This document shows, in pieces, positions 16,219 to 28,962 of a stretch of 64,000 nt of DNA. The translations under genes and the position numbers were made by a program. The stretch is from Auanema rhodensis (taxonomy: Eukaryota; Nematoda; Chromadorea; Rhabditida; Rhabditidae). The stretch lies in the NCBI GenBank assembly GCA_964057225.1, contig OZ059899.1:5022001-5086000 (forward strand). The letters are read 5' to 3'. Each line of letters opens with the position of its first letter. Positions within the stretch are counted from its first letter, which is position 1. The notes beneath the pieces were generated by a model that saw nothing but the letters and a program-made list of their open reading frames with translations, was not told the origin of the DNA and did no database searches.

Positions 16219-16449
16219 TCAAACTTCTGTAGCACTCGTAATAGGTTTTGTCAAATGCTTAATGCGCATAACATCCTGAAACATCCTCCTGGTTTTTTTC
16301 AAAACTTTAGGTGGAAGCAGTACTCTTCCAGTTGATTCAGAATATATATGATATCTGGATTGATTGATGTTGGAGTTTATAGCTTTTCCTTCCTTTTGAG
16401 GCGGCCGATTACAGTTTAAAACGTGTTGGGAATCGCCATAATCTAACAT
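16219..16449 (-). CDS. Candidate small ORF, 76 aa
   Basis: An ATG-to-stop frame on the minus strand gives a basic protein with ordinary composition. Its C-terminal half (TGRVLLPPKVLKKTRRMFQD) reads like a real protein rather than low-complexity DNA. It is convergent with the SLC17 gene. A second minus-strand frame (16666-16463) lies directly upstream but I found no clean splice joining them. No family is recognised. Confidence 0.25.
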   Translation of the reverse strand: MLDYGDSQHVLNCNRPPQKEGKAINSNINQSRYHIYSESTGRVLLPPKVLKKTRRMFQDVMRIKHLTKPITSATEV

Positions 16450-17354
16450 GAATTTTAGAAAATTAGTTCATCACTTTCTGTAATCCCAAACTAAAGTACT
16501 TAGTATCTGTAGTTCTAGTAGTTTTACATAAATTCTTGCTAATCATGCTGAATTTAAATGATGAAAACATTTTGTTAAATTTTACACCCCCTTTCCAGCT
16601 GTTTATATGAGTAATTTCATAACGATTATGCGTACACATAATTAACAGCTTCTTGTTTCGTTCCATTTGTCATTCTGTAGTAAAATATATATTCCTTTGT
16701 TTTGAATGAAAGTATGGATTTAATGTTGCTTTTCTTATTTCTTCGTGTGAAAATATTCTAAGACATTTTATATAATTATCTAGTATAAATGCACCGGCCC
16801 CGGTCTACAAACATATAATTTTATTTCTAATGCAAAGCATACGGGATATGGATATTAGGCTCTAAGTAAGAGTGAGGACGGCATAAAGTACCGTAATTGG
16901 GTTAAGTAAACATGAAAAAATAGCAAGCCGCTGATGACATGTGTAGAGAGATCAGAAGACGAAACGGAAAACGGATTAAATGGTCGTACAACTACCGGAA
17001 AGATGGCAATATCATTGATGCGGAAAGTTGAACATCAATAGACAGCCACAGTCACACAGCAGAAAACGATGATAGATCTAGGCAAGACAAGAGATTTGCA
17101 ATATACATCCGTATGTACATATCTATGTATGTACCTGTTAGTTTTCTGTGTAGATTGAGGATAACATGTTGAAGGACAATCGTTCTGATGACACAAACGG
17201 ATGGCGAAATGTCATTTCAGATCATTTCAACGACAATGCAATATACATATAGATAATGTAGAAAATTAAACAAGGATTTCATTAATTTGAATTGAAAATT
17301 GTATTTAATCTCATAAGAGAATCAAACGCTGGCTTGATTTTTACGAAACTGTAG

Positions 17355-17732
17355 TCAGTACGCTGACGGCTGGCTAACCCATAACGTCCTTGAAAAGCTC
17401 AGTGGGGCTCTTGAGTTGTTGAAAATCAAATTACAAGCTCTTCCTTGATTCGACAAACCCTTCATCGATCTGTTCATCTTCTTTGATTCTCGTCCAGCTC
17501 TCAATTTAAGTTCTGCCCATCTGTTCTGTGGCTTCTTTCCAAATTTTTTGATCTCAAGCATGACACTTCTCTCTTCCCAGTCGTATTCATCAATTTCTTT
17601 CTCGCTGACTGTTTCCGATAAGACAGTCTCAAAGAAATTTAAATTAAGCGGCAAAAGAATCCCTACGACTGAATCAGCTTGCAATTGAATCAGATAGTCA
17701 GCATGCCTGCAACAGCAGTAGCAGCAGCTCAA
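17355..17732 (-). CDS. Candidate ORF or exon, 125 aa
   Basis: This is one of the longest non-repetitive frames outside the named genes. A good splice acceptor (CTGCTGTTGCAG) lies inside its 5' end, so the part from about 17708 down to 17355 could be an exon. The composition is protein-like and charged (EKEIDEYDWEERSVMLEIKK). I found no partner exon and no family. Confidence 0.25.
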   Translation of the reverse strand: MSCCYCCCRHADYLIQLQADSVVGILLPLNLNFFETVLSETVSEKEIDEYDWEERSVMLEIKKFGKKPQNRWAELKLRAGRESKKMNRSMKGLSNQGRACNLIFNNSRAPLSFSRTLWVSQPSAY

Positions 17733-17970
17733 CGATAGCTATAGGATCTATCGAACGACATACGTGTCCCAATAGTGGCTTGAGGCTCCTAAATACCATC
17801 TGCGACATAGTCTCAATTACAGAATAGATGGAAGCAGGTCGAAAATCATAAAACTGTATGTACAATGATTACCAAATCTTACATATTCAATAGCTGTAAC
17901 ATGAAACTGACTAATAGGTATTTGGGATTTTTTGTATAAGAATAGTAGTATTAGCAATCATCACCGTGAT

Positions 17971-17992
17971 CATCATCATCATCATCATCATC
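17971..17992. repeat. (CAT)7 microsatellite
   Basis: A perfect run of CAT triplets lies in intergenic DNA; related CAT/ATG-rich patches follow at about 18050-18085. Confidence 0.8.
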
Positions 17993-19002
17993 CTAATGTG
18001 TCACTGTTCTAAGACCTTTGGACATTTTGAAAACTAAAAGCATAATGCTCATCATATATACATATATACATATCATCATGATGATCAAGAAAGTTTCAAA
18101 TATAAATATATATAATCAAATGTTTTTATATGAATTATATATATATATTCAAATAACAATATAACGTTATGCTATAATATCATTATCGTCAAAATTTTCT
18201 ATATGGTCTGATTTGATGAAAAATGTTTTTTTTTTGTTAAGAAAATCAGGTAAGTGTTACGAAAAATCTTAGAAATTATATGAATTGCATAGTAAAAGAT
18301 GTTAAAAAGAGTTTGATGACTAACTATGAAAATTCATGTAAGAATAAAATATAAAGATTCAAATATTTGAAAAGAAAAGTTTTAACAAACAAGTTATAAA
18401 TGAATATTTTGGATGAGGAGAACAATTCGTTTTCTTTTTTATTTTTTTTTTGGAAAAAAAGGGGAAAATATTAATTCTTTCTTAATGAAAAACGATAGAA
18501 ATCCCTTTGAAGAAAATTATAATAATTTGAATTATACTTACTCGATATTAGTTGTATCTTTAAAGGCTAAAAGAGATGTCATACAATTCATATCCGTCGG
18601 CATATACTTCTATGAATAATCCATTTATAGGGTTTAAACTGCTATATAATATATGAATTTACAAATAATATACATATACTTCTATTATATATTTTTTTAT
18701 TTGTTAATAAATTAGAAAAAAAATCAATAAAGATAAATATATATATTGTATGAATATGTTAAATTTTAAATAAATATTTTTATTTAATTACTTAATTACT
18801 GTATTCATTATGTATTTTCATTTCCATTTATTCCGTTATATGAGCTTAGTTGTTCTGTTTTGTTGGTGACTGGTAAAGGCAATTGGTAGTTAGGCTTTTA
18901 TGGTTATGAAGAACACGATATTCAATCCGACATCCGGAAAGATGTGCTGCTGGTAAATCTTTACATCTCCATCTGTCACATCTTCGTCATCTTCTTGTTT
19001 CA

Positions 19003-19008
<6 letters not shown>

Positions 19009-19054
<46 letters not shown>
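19009..19054 (+). repeat. (CT)23 microsatellite
   Basis: An uninterrupted CT run of 46 nt. It is the reverse complement type of the longer AG run at 21507-21580, so the two could pair as an inverted repeat 2.5 kb apart. Confidence 0.95.
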
Positions 19055-19059
<5 letters not shown>

Positions 19060-21501
19060 GTAAGACACTTTATAACTCTTATTTTCCCTTATTTTTTATA
19101 AGTATTATTTTTAAGTTTTTCATCTTCTATAGCTCTAGTGGATCATAACGTCTGAAGTTGGAAAATGATATAACAGCTTCATTCATTATTGAAAAACATT
19201 ATTATATAATATTGTCATCATATAAGGCTTAAGTTGAATGTTTTTATGCTCTAATGCTATTCTTTTCTTAAAAAAGGCTAAAATAGTTTTCATATATCAT
19301 CCATCTTAGATGTTCTTATATAGTATTTGTTAGAATTATAAAAAATAAAGAAAAGTTGTCAACACAATGAGTCTAATTACCACATCTTAAACTGTTTTCA
19401 TCAATCTATATTTATCTTGAATACGAACTCCAATCCACACACCATAACCAGATGAGGACAAGCGGACATGCTAACCCATCTGGGCTAATTAGGGGTAGTA
19501 GGAAAGAAGGGTATACAGACTGTGTGCCTCCTGCTGCACATCACATGAACGATATGTGCCTGAACGGCATGTACCATTAGTCTGTTAAAATAGAAAAAGA
19601 CAAGAGATGAGGCTAATCTTACATTTAGCAGAACAATTTATGTTATTCATCTTATATTATTTCCTTCGATGATGCTCGTTAATAGAAAAATAAATTATCA
19701 AAACTGAAATGCAGTTATATTTCCCATTATTGAAATTTGAAATAGTAAGATGAAAACCATAAAATAAGAAAAGAAAGAAACAACTCATTAAGCAATTAAG
19801 AAATAGCACCAGCTCTAATTAGAAAAACCTAAACTGTACATTAGTCAGCCAGCAGTTAGTCATATGGACATGAAAATGAACAAATTTGTTCGATATTTCA
19901 AATATCCAGAATACTTTTCAAGTTTATTCATGTGGAATAAACGAAGTGTCATATAACTATATATTCAAAAGTACAATTATATATAAATATATATATAATT
20001 ACAAATTTTAAATAACTAAATTATTAAATATTATTAAAAAGAAAAATAGAAATAAGTTGAAAATATAATTTCTAAAACTTTTAAAATAGAAATATCTTAT
20101 ATACATAAATATTCAATTTAGATATTGATTTCTTCTATTAAAGTTAACATATGTTATATTGCTTGTATTATATTATGTTAGTAAACATGATTTGAATGTG
20201 GCTTCTACTTTCTATCCGGCTAGTCATCCAACTAACGTCGTCTTCTCTCATATAGTCGAAACAATTGGCTAACAACCCTCATTAGCTGACATTGTGAGCG
20301 ATGAGCTTGTGGTGGTTTAGTGTTCACCCTAGATGATCGACTGTCACAAAGTAGTTACCCTCCTTTCGGCTGAAAAATTACTTTTTTTTTCTATAATTTT
20401 AGGTTGATATTATAAAAATTGTAAAGATCATGATAGGAAAAAGAAAATATCGTTCAGAGATTTCAATTTTTAGAGTTCAATGTATGAATGTTCTATAAGA
20501 AAACTTAGGAAGAGTTAACTTCCTACTGTTTTTTTTTCATTTAAGACATTGTATTTACATTTTATTCCAAGTTTGGCAATTCTTGTTGAATATGGTTCTG
20601 AATGGAATTATTGCGTGCCGTAGTGAATGTATCCTCAACATCATTGTCAAAGAATGTGATGAGAAGATTCCTTGTCATCTTCATCGCTTTTTCCTCAAAT
20701 TTTCTCACATTCTCATGTCTATGCCGTAAAATGACCAATATCTTCAAAAAGTTCATTTCTATCTATGTATGGATGCATGTGGTATATGAGAAGTCATCAA
20801 CTCATTTGAATGGCTTTGTCTTCATGCGGCCCCGGGCAAAATCTCCTTCTCGTTGCCTTCCTTTCTCTTCCCCCCACCCATTAGAAAACCGTATATGTAT
20901 GTATGAAATATCTACTCTGTCATTCTCCTTTTTCCTTCATGAAAAGCTTCTTTGAATTTGAATTTTAAGTTTTGCAATTATCTTTAAATATTTTAACATT
21001 TACTATATATATATATAGTTTAAAATCTTAGTGTAAAATATACATAAAGAGATGATGATGATGATGCCGTAAAAAGCACTTAAACTTATTTTAAATTCTT
21101 ATACTTATGATTAGACAAATGGTTGAATTTAAAGACAATTTTGAAATAATTTATGATTTTTGAATATTATAATACTTACTTATTTATTATATTATATAGT
21201 TATATATATATTATATATATAAAGATATGTGACGAACAATATTATTTTAAAAATTTTTCTTTAAAAGAATGGTTGTGTTGTACAATTTTCTTTTGTTTAT
21301 TTGTTTACTCGTCGGCTTTTTTTTTAAAACAAAATTTTTATGAAAAGCTTTATGTAGCCTTAAAAGGAAAAGCTGAGGTCATGCTCATTCATTGGATATA
21401 AAAGGATCTAAATGAATATGTCCGAGCTCGCGCTTTTGGTTATATAGAAGGTTGTATGATATGTAAAGAGAAAATCAGCGAGGTAGAGCATCAAAGAGAA
21501 T

Positions 21502-21506
<5 letters not shown>

Positions 21507-21580
<74 letters not shown>
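21507..21580 (+). repeat. (AG)37 microsatellite
   Basis: An uninterrupted AG run of 74 nt, the longest simple repeat in the window. The Arg-Glu repeat reading frame across it is an artefact of the repeat. Confidence 0.97.
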
Positions 21581-21584
<4 letters not shown>

Positions 21585-23280
21585 GTAGAAGAGATAAGGG
21601 GCTTGAGGATGAGGTCATAGAACAATCATCTAATTTTCGTGTTGTTCACAAGGAAATCAGAAGAAGACCTCAAGAAGTACTCTCAAATTCGATGGCATGT
21701 GCTATATCCTCTTCCATTTCGCCTATCTCTAACAATCTTTCTTTCGTCTGACTAGATCATCTCCCATAAGTGTACGAAGAGGCACAAGCATAATACATCG
21801 TTTATATATCTATCCTCATACTTTATTCCTTTATTTCTTTAACTTTATAAATAAAATTCCATCTAAAAATTTGTAATATTTCTATATTCATCTTATTCAT
21901 TTTTAACTAAAAATATATATTTAATTGAAAATATTGTATAAATCCATCAATATCAATCAAATTACCACATTTACATAAATATGAACAAACTTGAAAAATA
22001 GTATTTCAATGAAAAATCGAAATAATTTTTGGAACAATATGTAATGAAGATGGTTCGGCTTAATCTCCTATAAATGGGATGATGACGATCAGTCGGTCGT
22101 TCAGACAAATGGATGAATGGCATACGCTCATCTCATCTCATCTCTTCTTTGCAAACTTCTTCATGTCCACTTCACTTTTTCTTTTTATGTTATTTCTATA
22201 TAAGCTGAGAGTCGTTTAAACATCATTTACAAACAACTTGACCCTAACAACTTACAGCAAAAAAAAAACTTTTTTTCATATAAAATGTAAAAAGTATATA
22301 TTATTCTTTCTAATATTATATTTTAGTTTAAAATTTGATGTTTTATGAATAAAAAACAAGCATTTCATTATGTCCAACAAACAAAATTGAACAAGTTCCG
22401 ATGACGTTATCGGAACTTTATTTAAATATTTCTGAAGATTTTTCATCTTTCCTCGTGATGTCATAAAACTTTGATTTGTTTGAAACTTTTATTTTTTAAA
22501 TTTCTTCATTTTATATTCAATCAATTCTTTGACTTCAATCATTTTACTATCAAATAGTGATGGAAGGTTAAGCCTGATGGCTGATGGACTCAGAATTGTA
22601 ATCTGAGATCCATTTCACGTCCACCTGTGATACTTCTTCCTCACATTATTATCATCATCATCATCATTTCTTTTGTAAATGACCGTATTTGGTCATCGAC
22701 CTTCTTTCAAATGACTTCTCGGTAGTTATTTCTCTCTACAATTCTCATAATCTTTTCTCATTTCTCTTGGAATAATTTACTTTTTTCCTCTTACTTTCCA
22801 TCTTCTCCATCCATCTCTCAATGCTTCTTCAGGAGGTCAAGCAAACATTTGCATAGCTGCTTCTGACTCAGACACCGAGCTTCTGACTGTTTTTCCAGAT
22901 GACCAGAGATATTACATAGAGAGATACTTAGAGACTTAGAGAGCTAGATAAAGATAGAGAGAGAAAAAGAGTTAGAAGAAAAATATCTCTCAGTTTCTCT
23001 CACTTCCCATAATATTCCTCTTTCTCTCTTTTACCCCCCTGACGACATCACGTCCGAAGATGGCATACAGGCTCCGCCTACTGGTTGGGTGTATAAGGAA
23101 AACCCCGCCTCCCTACAACGGGTTCACGGTGGTATCCTGCTTAGAATGTGCCCGAGCAATAACTAGCCTCATAGCTAGTTGTGGACAGATTCGTAGACCA
23201 ACCGATATTAACTTTACCGTTCAAACTTCACTTCATTTACCTATATTTCTATTGATAACTCTACATTATATGAATTTATT

Positions 23281-23293
23281 TATTTTCTTACAG
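23281..23293 (+). promoter_or_regulatory. Putative spliced-leader acceptor of the astacin-like gene
   Basis: A strong acceptor (TTTATTTTCTTACAG) ends 32 nt before the ATG at 23326. The upstream DNA (about 23040-23230) is richer in C/G than its surroundings and contains CTCCGCCT, so it may be promoter or a non-coding first exon. Confidence 0.45.
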
Positions 23294-23325
23294 AGTAAGT
23301 TTATTAGACTTCTGCGCCTGTAGTC

Positions 23326-26300
23326 ATGCTCCGGATAGTATCTAGTCTTATTCTGCTTACAGTAAGTTTTATTTTCTTTTAACAATAATTGAAATATTTT
23401 ATATTTTAATAATATAAATATATTAATTTATTAATATTATTATTAAATTTTATATAATTTCAGGCATTTGTTAGAGCTAATAATATAGTTCCATATTATC
23501 TTCATACAGATAATGGTAATCATTTTTCTTTCTTTTTTTTTATTTATTTTCTTATATTTTCATCTTTTATTACATTTTTGTTTTCATTTAAATTTCAAAA
23601 TATGATGGTTTTCAAAGATATTTTGAAATTTTTGTCATTTGAAATTCATTCAAATATCGAACATAAAAGTTCAAAATTCGTATGTGTCATCTGAAACATC
23701 AGATGATGGATATAGCAAGAAGGCGACTAATATGAATTTTTTTTGTTTTTTCAATCATTCGAATGAATAATTGAAATATCATCAGCCTCATCTTCATCAT
23801 CCTCCTACACATTATCTTCTTAAACTTATATTATAAGCTTTTAGTTAACATAACAAATACATTGTAATAGTTTTTGTTTGACAAAGAAATAGAGACATAA
23901 CGTTTGTACTTTATTCGGTCAATTCAGTTAGCAACAAACAAATAAACAAATAGAAAACAAAAACATTAATTTGTTTTATAAAATAAGTTTAAACCAATGA
24001 TATTAGAAGCTAAAAACAAAGGTGTAGAAGCCTTACAAATACAATGAGAAATTAAGAAAATTTCTTACTACTTTCTTTCTTCTCACCGTCCGTCCTTTGG
24101 TCTACTCAATTCGTTCTACCATTCACTAATTTTACGGACAACGTCGTCCCTTTCCGAAAATTCAATTTGCTATCCAATTGCCGGTTCTTCATCTGGTCGG
24201 ATTTAGGCTTAGTATGAAGCTTCAGTCTTTTCTCTTTTCTTGCAATTAGAGAAAGAACAATATGTCGAAATATTTGCAATTGATAAATAGTTGTTTAGCA
24301 TGAAATGAGAACGATTTTAATCTGTTTTTCAACTATAATTTACAATTTCTTAATTAAATATGACTAAAGTTGTCCTTTTTTAAACTTTTTTTCTACTTTT
24401 CAAGAGTAATTTGAAGAAAGGAAGAACAACATATAGCGTCTTCAACTCGTTTTCTTAGACAAAAAGCCCAATTAGAGTGAGCTCGTAGTTCTGAAAATGA
24501 CAGGGCTAAACCTAATTTAGATGCTGAAAAGCTGACAAGTCTCAAGTTAAATGAAAATGAACTTTACGTGTAGATACATTGCTTTTGATTTTTTTGCAAA
24601 CCAAACTTGCTTAGTGGCTTGGCACATTTAAGGGCAATAAGGAAATAGCTCTTTATATTCGATATAAGATGAATTTTTCTTGGAAAATTTGTTTAACGGA
24701 AAAGTAAAATAAGAAGCCTAAGCTGATCGATGATCCATAATAGCGGCTCCTTGTCTGCTTTTGAGCAACAAATTATTAGTACTTATATGGTCTTGTCCTT
24801 CCTATTTCCCCTGAGGCTATCATCGTAGTTGAATGTATAGACGCAAGATAGCTCATGTCTTCTAAAGTTGTAAGCGCAGCAAACTGAAGATAGATGAAGA
24901 CAAACGACTATTTCAAAACCTCAAAATAGACTTTGAAAACACAGATTACGAAACAATAAAACAAAAATTAAATAAGTTAATAACTTATATCATATTATTC
25001 ATTAACTATATTAAAATATTTTTTTTATTTTCAGAAGTTCCCATTAATGAATGTGTTGAAAAGGTTATGGAAAATCTCATGGAATCGACATGCTTGTTCT
25101 TCCGTCAAAGTGGCGAAACTGATGCTCATCTGAACATTCTTCAATCTACGTAAGTTTTTATTATATCAAATGAAGTTAAATTAATTTTGTTTTTCATTTA
25201 ACTTTAAAAAAAGTAAAAAATGACATCATTCAATCAAAAATTTAGATTTAGTTTATGTTTTCGTTGAATCATCCAATAGAAAAAACTCTCTTTTGCTAAC
25301 TTTACTTATATTATCTTTACCTCACTTTCTCTCTCTCTTCGTCATTCTTTCTGTTATATCCAAGACTTTCTTTTGCTTGAACCATCTGGATTTAAAACTC
25401 TTTTCTTTCTAAAATCGAAACATAATATTCATTTCTATTCATTTTTTTTATTTCATGGCAGATGATGACATCATCTCTTTCTTTAAGTAAGATTCTTCAT
25501 TCATATATGGGTACATATACCTTTCACCTAATCTCCCACGTCGCACTTTTTTGAGACAAAAATCTTTCAAAATACTTTTTTTAAACTTTTCTTTCTTCTT
25601 TTCTTCATTTCTTTTGTCTTTTTTTTTAAAGAAAATTCTTCGTTTGAGTCTTACTATCATCAATAGAAAATTAGATTGAAAAAACATAAAATTCAAAAAT
25701 ATTTTATAAAATAAAATATTTTTTATAAACTTTTCTTATTTTAGTCATTGTGCTTGGCAAGCTGATAATAAAACTATTCATTTGAATGAAGAATGCATTT
25801 CTGATGAAGTTTGTTTCGAAATTCTTGGAAGAGCTTTAGATGTTCAACAACCACGTGCTCACATTACTCGTCATATCAACATTAACTATAACTGTACCGG
25901 TATGTTAATTATATTATATATATTTCTATATTATATATACATAGTTATAATATATGAAATAACTTAATTAGAAGTATTTTGGTAAAAGGCTGAGAGATAT
26001 AAACTCCCTCTCAACCCTCATCTCTCAATCAAAATCTCTATCCTTATGTCATCGGGTTAGATATTCAAAACGTTCACCCGTTCATTCGTTAGCTGAATTA
26101 GATTCTAAAATCCTTCAAGTCAAAGCAATCCTGATTCAGCCTTTTGATAGTCTTGAAGTTCTTCTTCTTCTCGTTAATGTTCTTCAAAGATTCAGATGGC
26201 TAAGATAATAGGCGAAGAATAAGGGAAAACGAGAAAGAGTGAATATATAGAAAGAGAGAGAGAGAGAGATAGAGATAGAGAGAGAATCTAGAGAATCGGA

Positions 26301-28931
26301 GCAAATTCATTCACTTCTTCATTTGTTCCATATGAAGAAGAGAAGAACAACTAAAGTATAAAGAGAATAAGAGAAATAGAGATATGAGAAGTAGTTTATC
26401 GTAATCGGATGCTTAACCAAAGAGATTTCGTGAAGCACAATTACCCATCTTCCATTTCTCAACTGATTTCAATTGTTCTGATTGCCTTATTAGGTAATTC
26501 AACAAGCTCTTTCTTCATCAATCTGCTTATGTTGACCAAGACGATGATGATGATGTAATCGAGCATGCAATTCTTTCCGTTTTTCATACTCAACCTCATT
26601 ATGGTCGGAAATTTAGAATCCGGATATGGACTATGTATCAAAACTTTCCGGAAATTCCTGATGGGACTAGAAAGACATCAAGAAAATCGTTGAATTAGGA
26701 AAGGGGAAGAAATGCTAAATCATCTATTCTATCCGTATACATTAGTCCTTACTATTCATACCGTAATCTACTTTAAAGGTATAGTAAGCTTATGGATAGA
26801 GAGGTAATGAGTCCTGGTGTTATGATTTGGGATCAAGAGGGCCATGTCGCATCTAATCTGTGTCTGACTGGATCAAGTGAAACGATCTCAATTCATTACG
26901 TATACAAGGATTTCAGTTACTCCAGCCAGATGACGTAATCAGCTCAGCTGGCTTAGTCCTTAGTAATCATAATGAAAACTGATTCCTTCTCTTACTTAAT
27001 CTCTTTCTCATTCAATAGACAGTATATACAGTCAATAGAATATGATCATTTGGAGTATATGATGGTCTGATGTAGCAATCATCAGCTTGTCATCTGAAGA
27101 GCATGATGCATTGGTTTAGAATTTCTTTCATTCCAATCAATGAGTTTATCTATCCTAATGTTTGTCAGTCTGACAATCTGCAGATACTTCAGTAGCATCT
27201 ATTCTGAAGTTCTATTGGTCAGTCAAACAGAACAAAACTGAGCATAAAACCTTACCGTCATACTTGAGATCGACAGCTTTCTCTCTCACCTAGTTTATGT
27301 GTACCATCTCGTAATCTCTTTGGCATCTCTCCTTTAATGCCATCAAATAGCTTAAACTAATAGAACATATAGTTAAATATTGAAAATATTATATTATGAT
27401 AGGAGTGTTGGCAGAGAAAATACAAAGAGACAATCAAAGTAAAAAAATCCTTTTTTTGCCTGCCCATGTGTATATTACGATCATTTTGTTTGTACAATTG
27501 AGCCACCTGACCATAGGAAGCCGACATCTCACGCACCTGGGTCAAGTACTTCTGGCTGCTCTCAGGCTACTATGTGAGAAGAAGAGAGGTGAAAATCAAA
27601 AAAAAAGAAGAGAAACGAAATGTATATGAAAAGGGAGAGTAACAAGCAAGAGACACACTCAAAATCGTTTTCTCTTTCATGTTGTTTTTATTAAAACAGA
27701 TGAACACATTGAACTACTTATAGAAATAACCTTTGATTTCTATCTAGATTACCGATACTTGACATTCAATTTTGAATCAAATATTTCCTTATATAGTTAA
27801 TTATATAAATATTATTTATTTTATAATATAGTTATAATATATTTGAACTATATTGTATATTAACTTTATATATTTTATATATGTTATAAGGAGATGTGTG
27901 TGTGTGTGTGTAAGTTGCTACCTGCTGAGTAAGTAGTTCGTTGGAATAGTTTGTTTCTAGAACTCTTCAATGAATATTTCTTTCTTCTTTTTTCTTTAAT
28001 AGGTTTACTAGTGCTTTTGTCTTTTCTTAAACAAATCATTCATATTCAACAACTATTCTTTATTACTTTTATAAACAAATATATAGTATATATAGTTAAC
28101 TTTCAAGATTTATGAAATACATACATGAGAGTATGTACATAAAACCATATTATTTGAAACTTAACTATGCTATGTCAACTCGATTTCCTTCAATCACATG
28201 ACACAAAGTGACCGGCTTATTGCGGAAATGGTCAGGATTATGATCGGAAGAGCATGAATACTGACCCTTCTGGTGTCTCTTCTTTCTTTCCGGCTATATT
28301 CAGCTATTCATAAGAATGAGACCCGGAACCGTCTGTCATGTGTTTTTAGTATTACGATTGAAACATGGTATACGATTAGCTTGTTGATGTGTCTTTCATA
28401 TAAATCACATATTATATAAACTTCAAATATTTATGTCAAAGTAATTCGGTAGATATTTCATTTACAAAGAAGAAATGAATTCAATACTGATGTGTGACAT
28501 GACAAGCTTCTTCTATATCCTTTGTTAATATTTGGAATACTAACTTGGATAATACTGTAGAAGTATTGTATGTAAGACGATACATCTTACTGTATGCTCA
28601 TCATCAAGCCATGTCCAAACTTCTTCTAAGCTTTTATTGGTTTTAGCTTCTTCTGTATCTCCAGACTATGGAGTCTATTGAAAACAGCAAAAGGATGTTT
28701 CTATACACTCATATTTCCATATAAGTTCTGAGAGAATAGAGAGTCTATTGAGAAACTAATGCTCAAAAGAAGTAAAGGTAAAGGTCATCGGGCTAAAGTT
28801 AGGCTTATTTGTTTAGCCGCCTGACAACAGCTTTCCCATCAAATTCACAGAAGCCAAAGGGAAAAGATAAACTTAGATATATAGAATAAAAAAGAATTTA
28901 ATAATTTTTTATATTAATTTATATAAATTAA

Positions 28932-28962
<31 letters not shown>

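Larger units (their letters stand above)
15791..23290. other. 7.5 kb AT-rich intergenic region
   Basis: The DNA between the SLC17 and astacin-like genes is AT-rich with many short simple repeats. I see no confident gene, tRNA or transposon end. Candidate small minus-strand reading frames at 16219-16449 and 17355-17732 are listed separately with low confidence. Confidence 0.45.

Noticed and set aside
21500-21751. 83-codon frame with an Arg-Glu repeat
   Set aside because: The first half is simply the (AG)37 microsatellite translated; the rest has no resemblance to a protein.
23060-23323. 87-codon frame just upstream of the astacin-like gene
   Set aside because: It overlaps the putative trans-splice acceptor and ends right before the true ATG; it is more likely promoter or 5' leader DNA.
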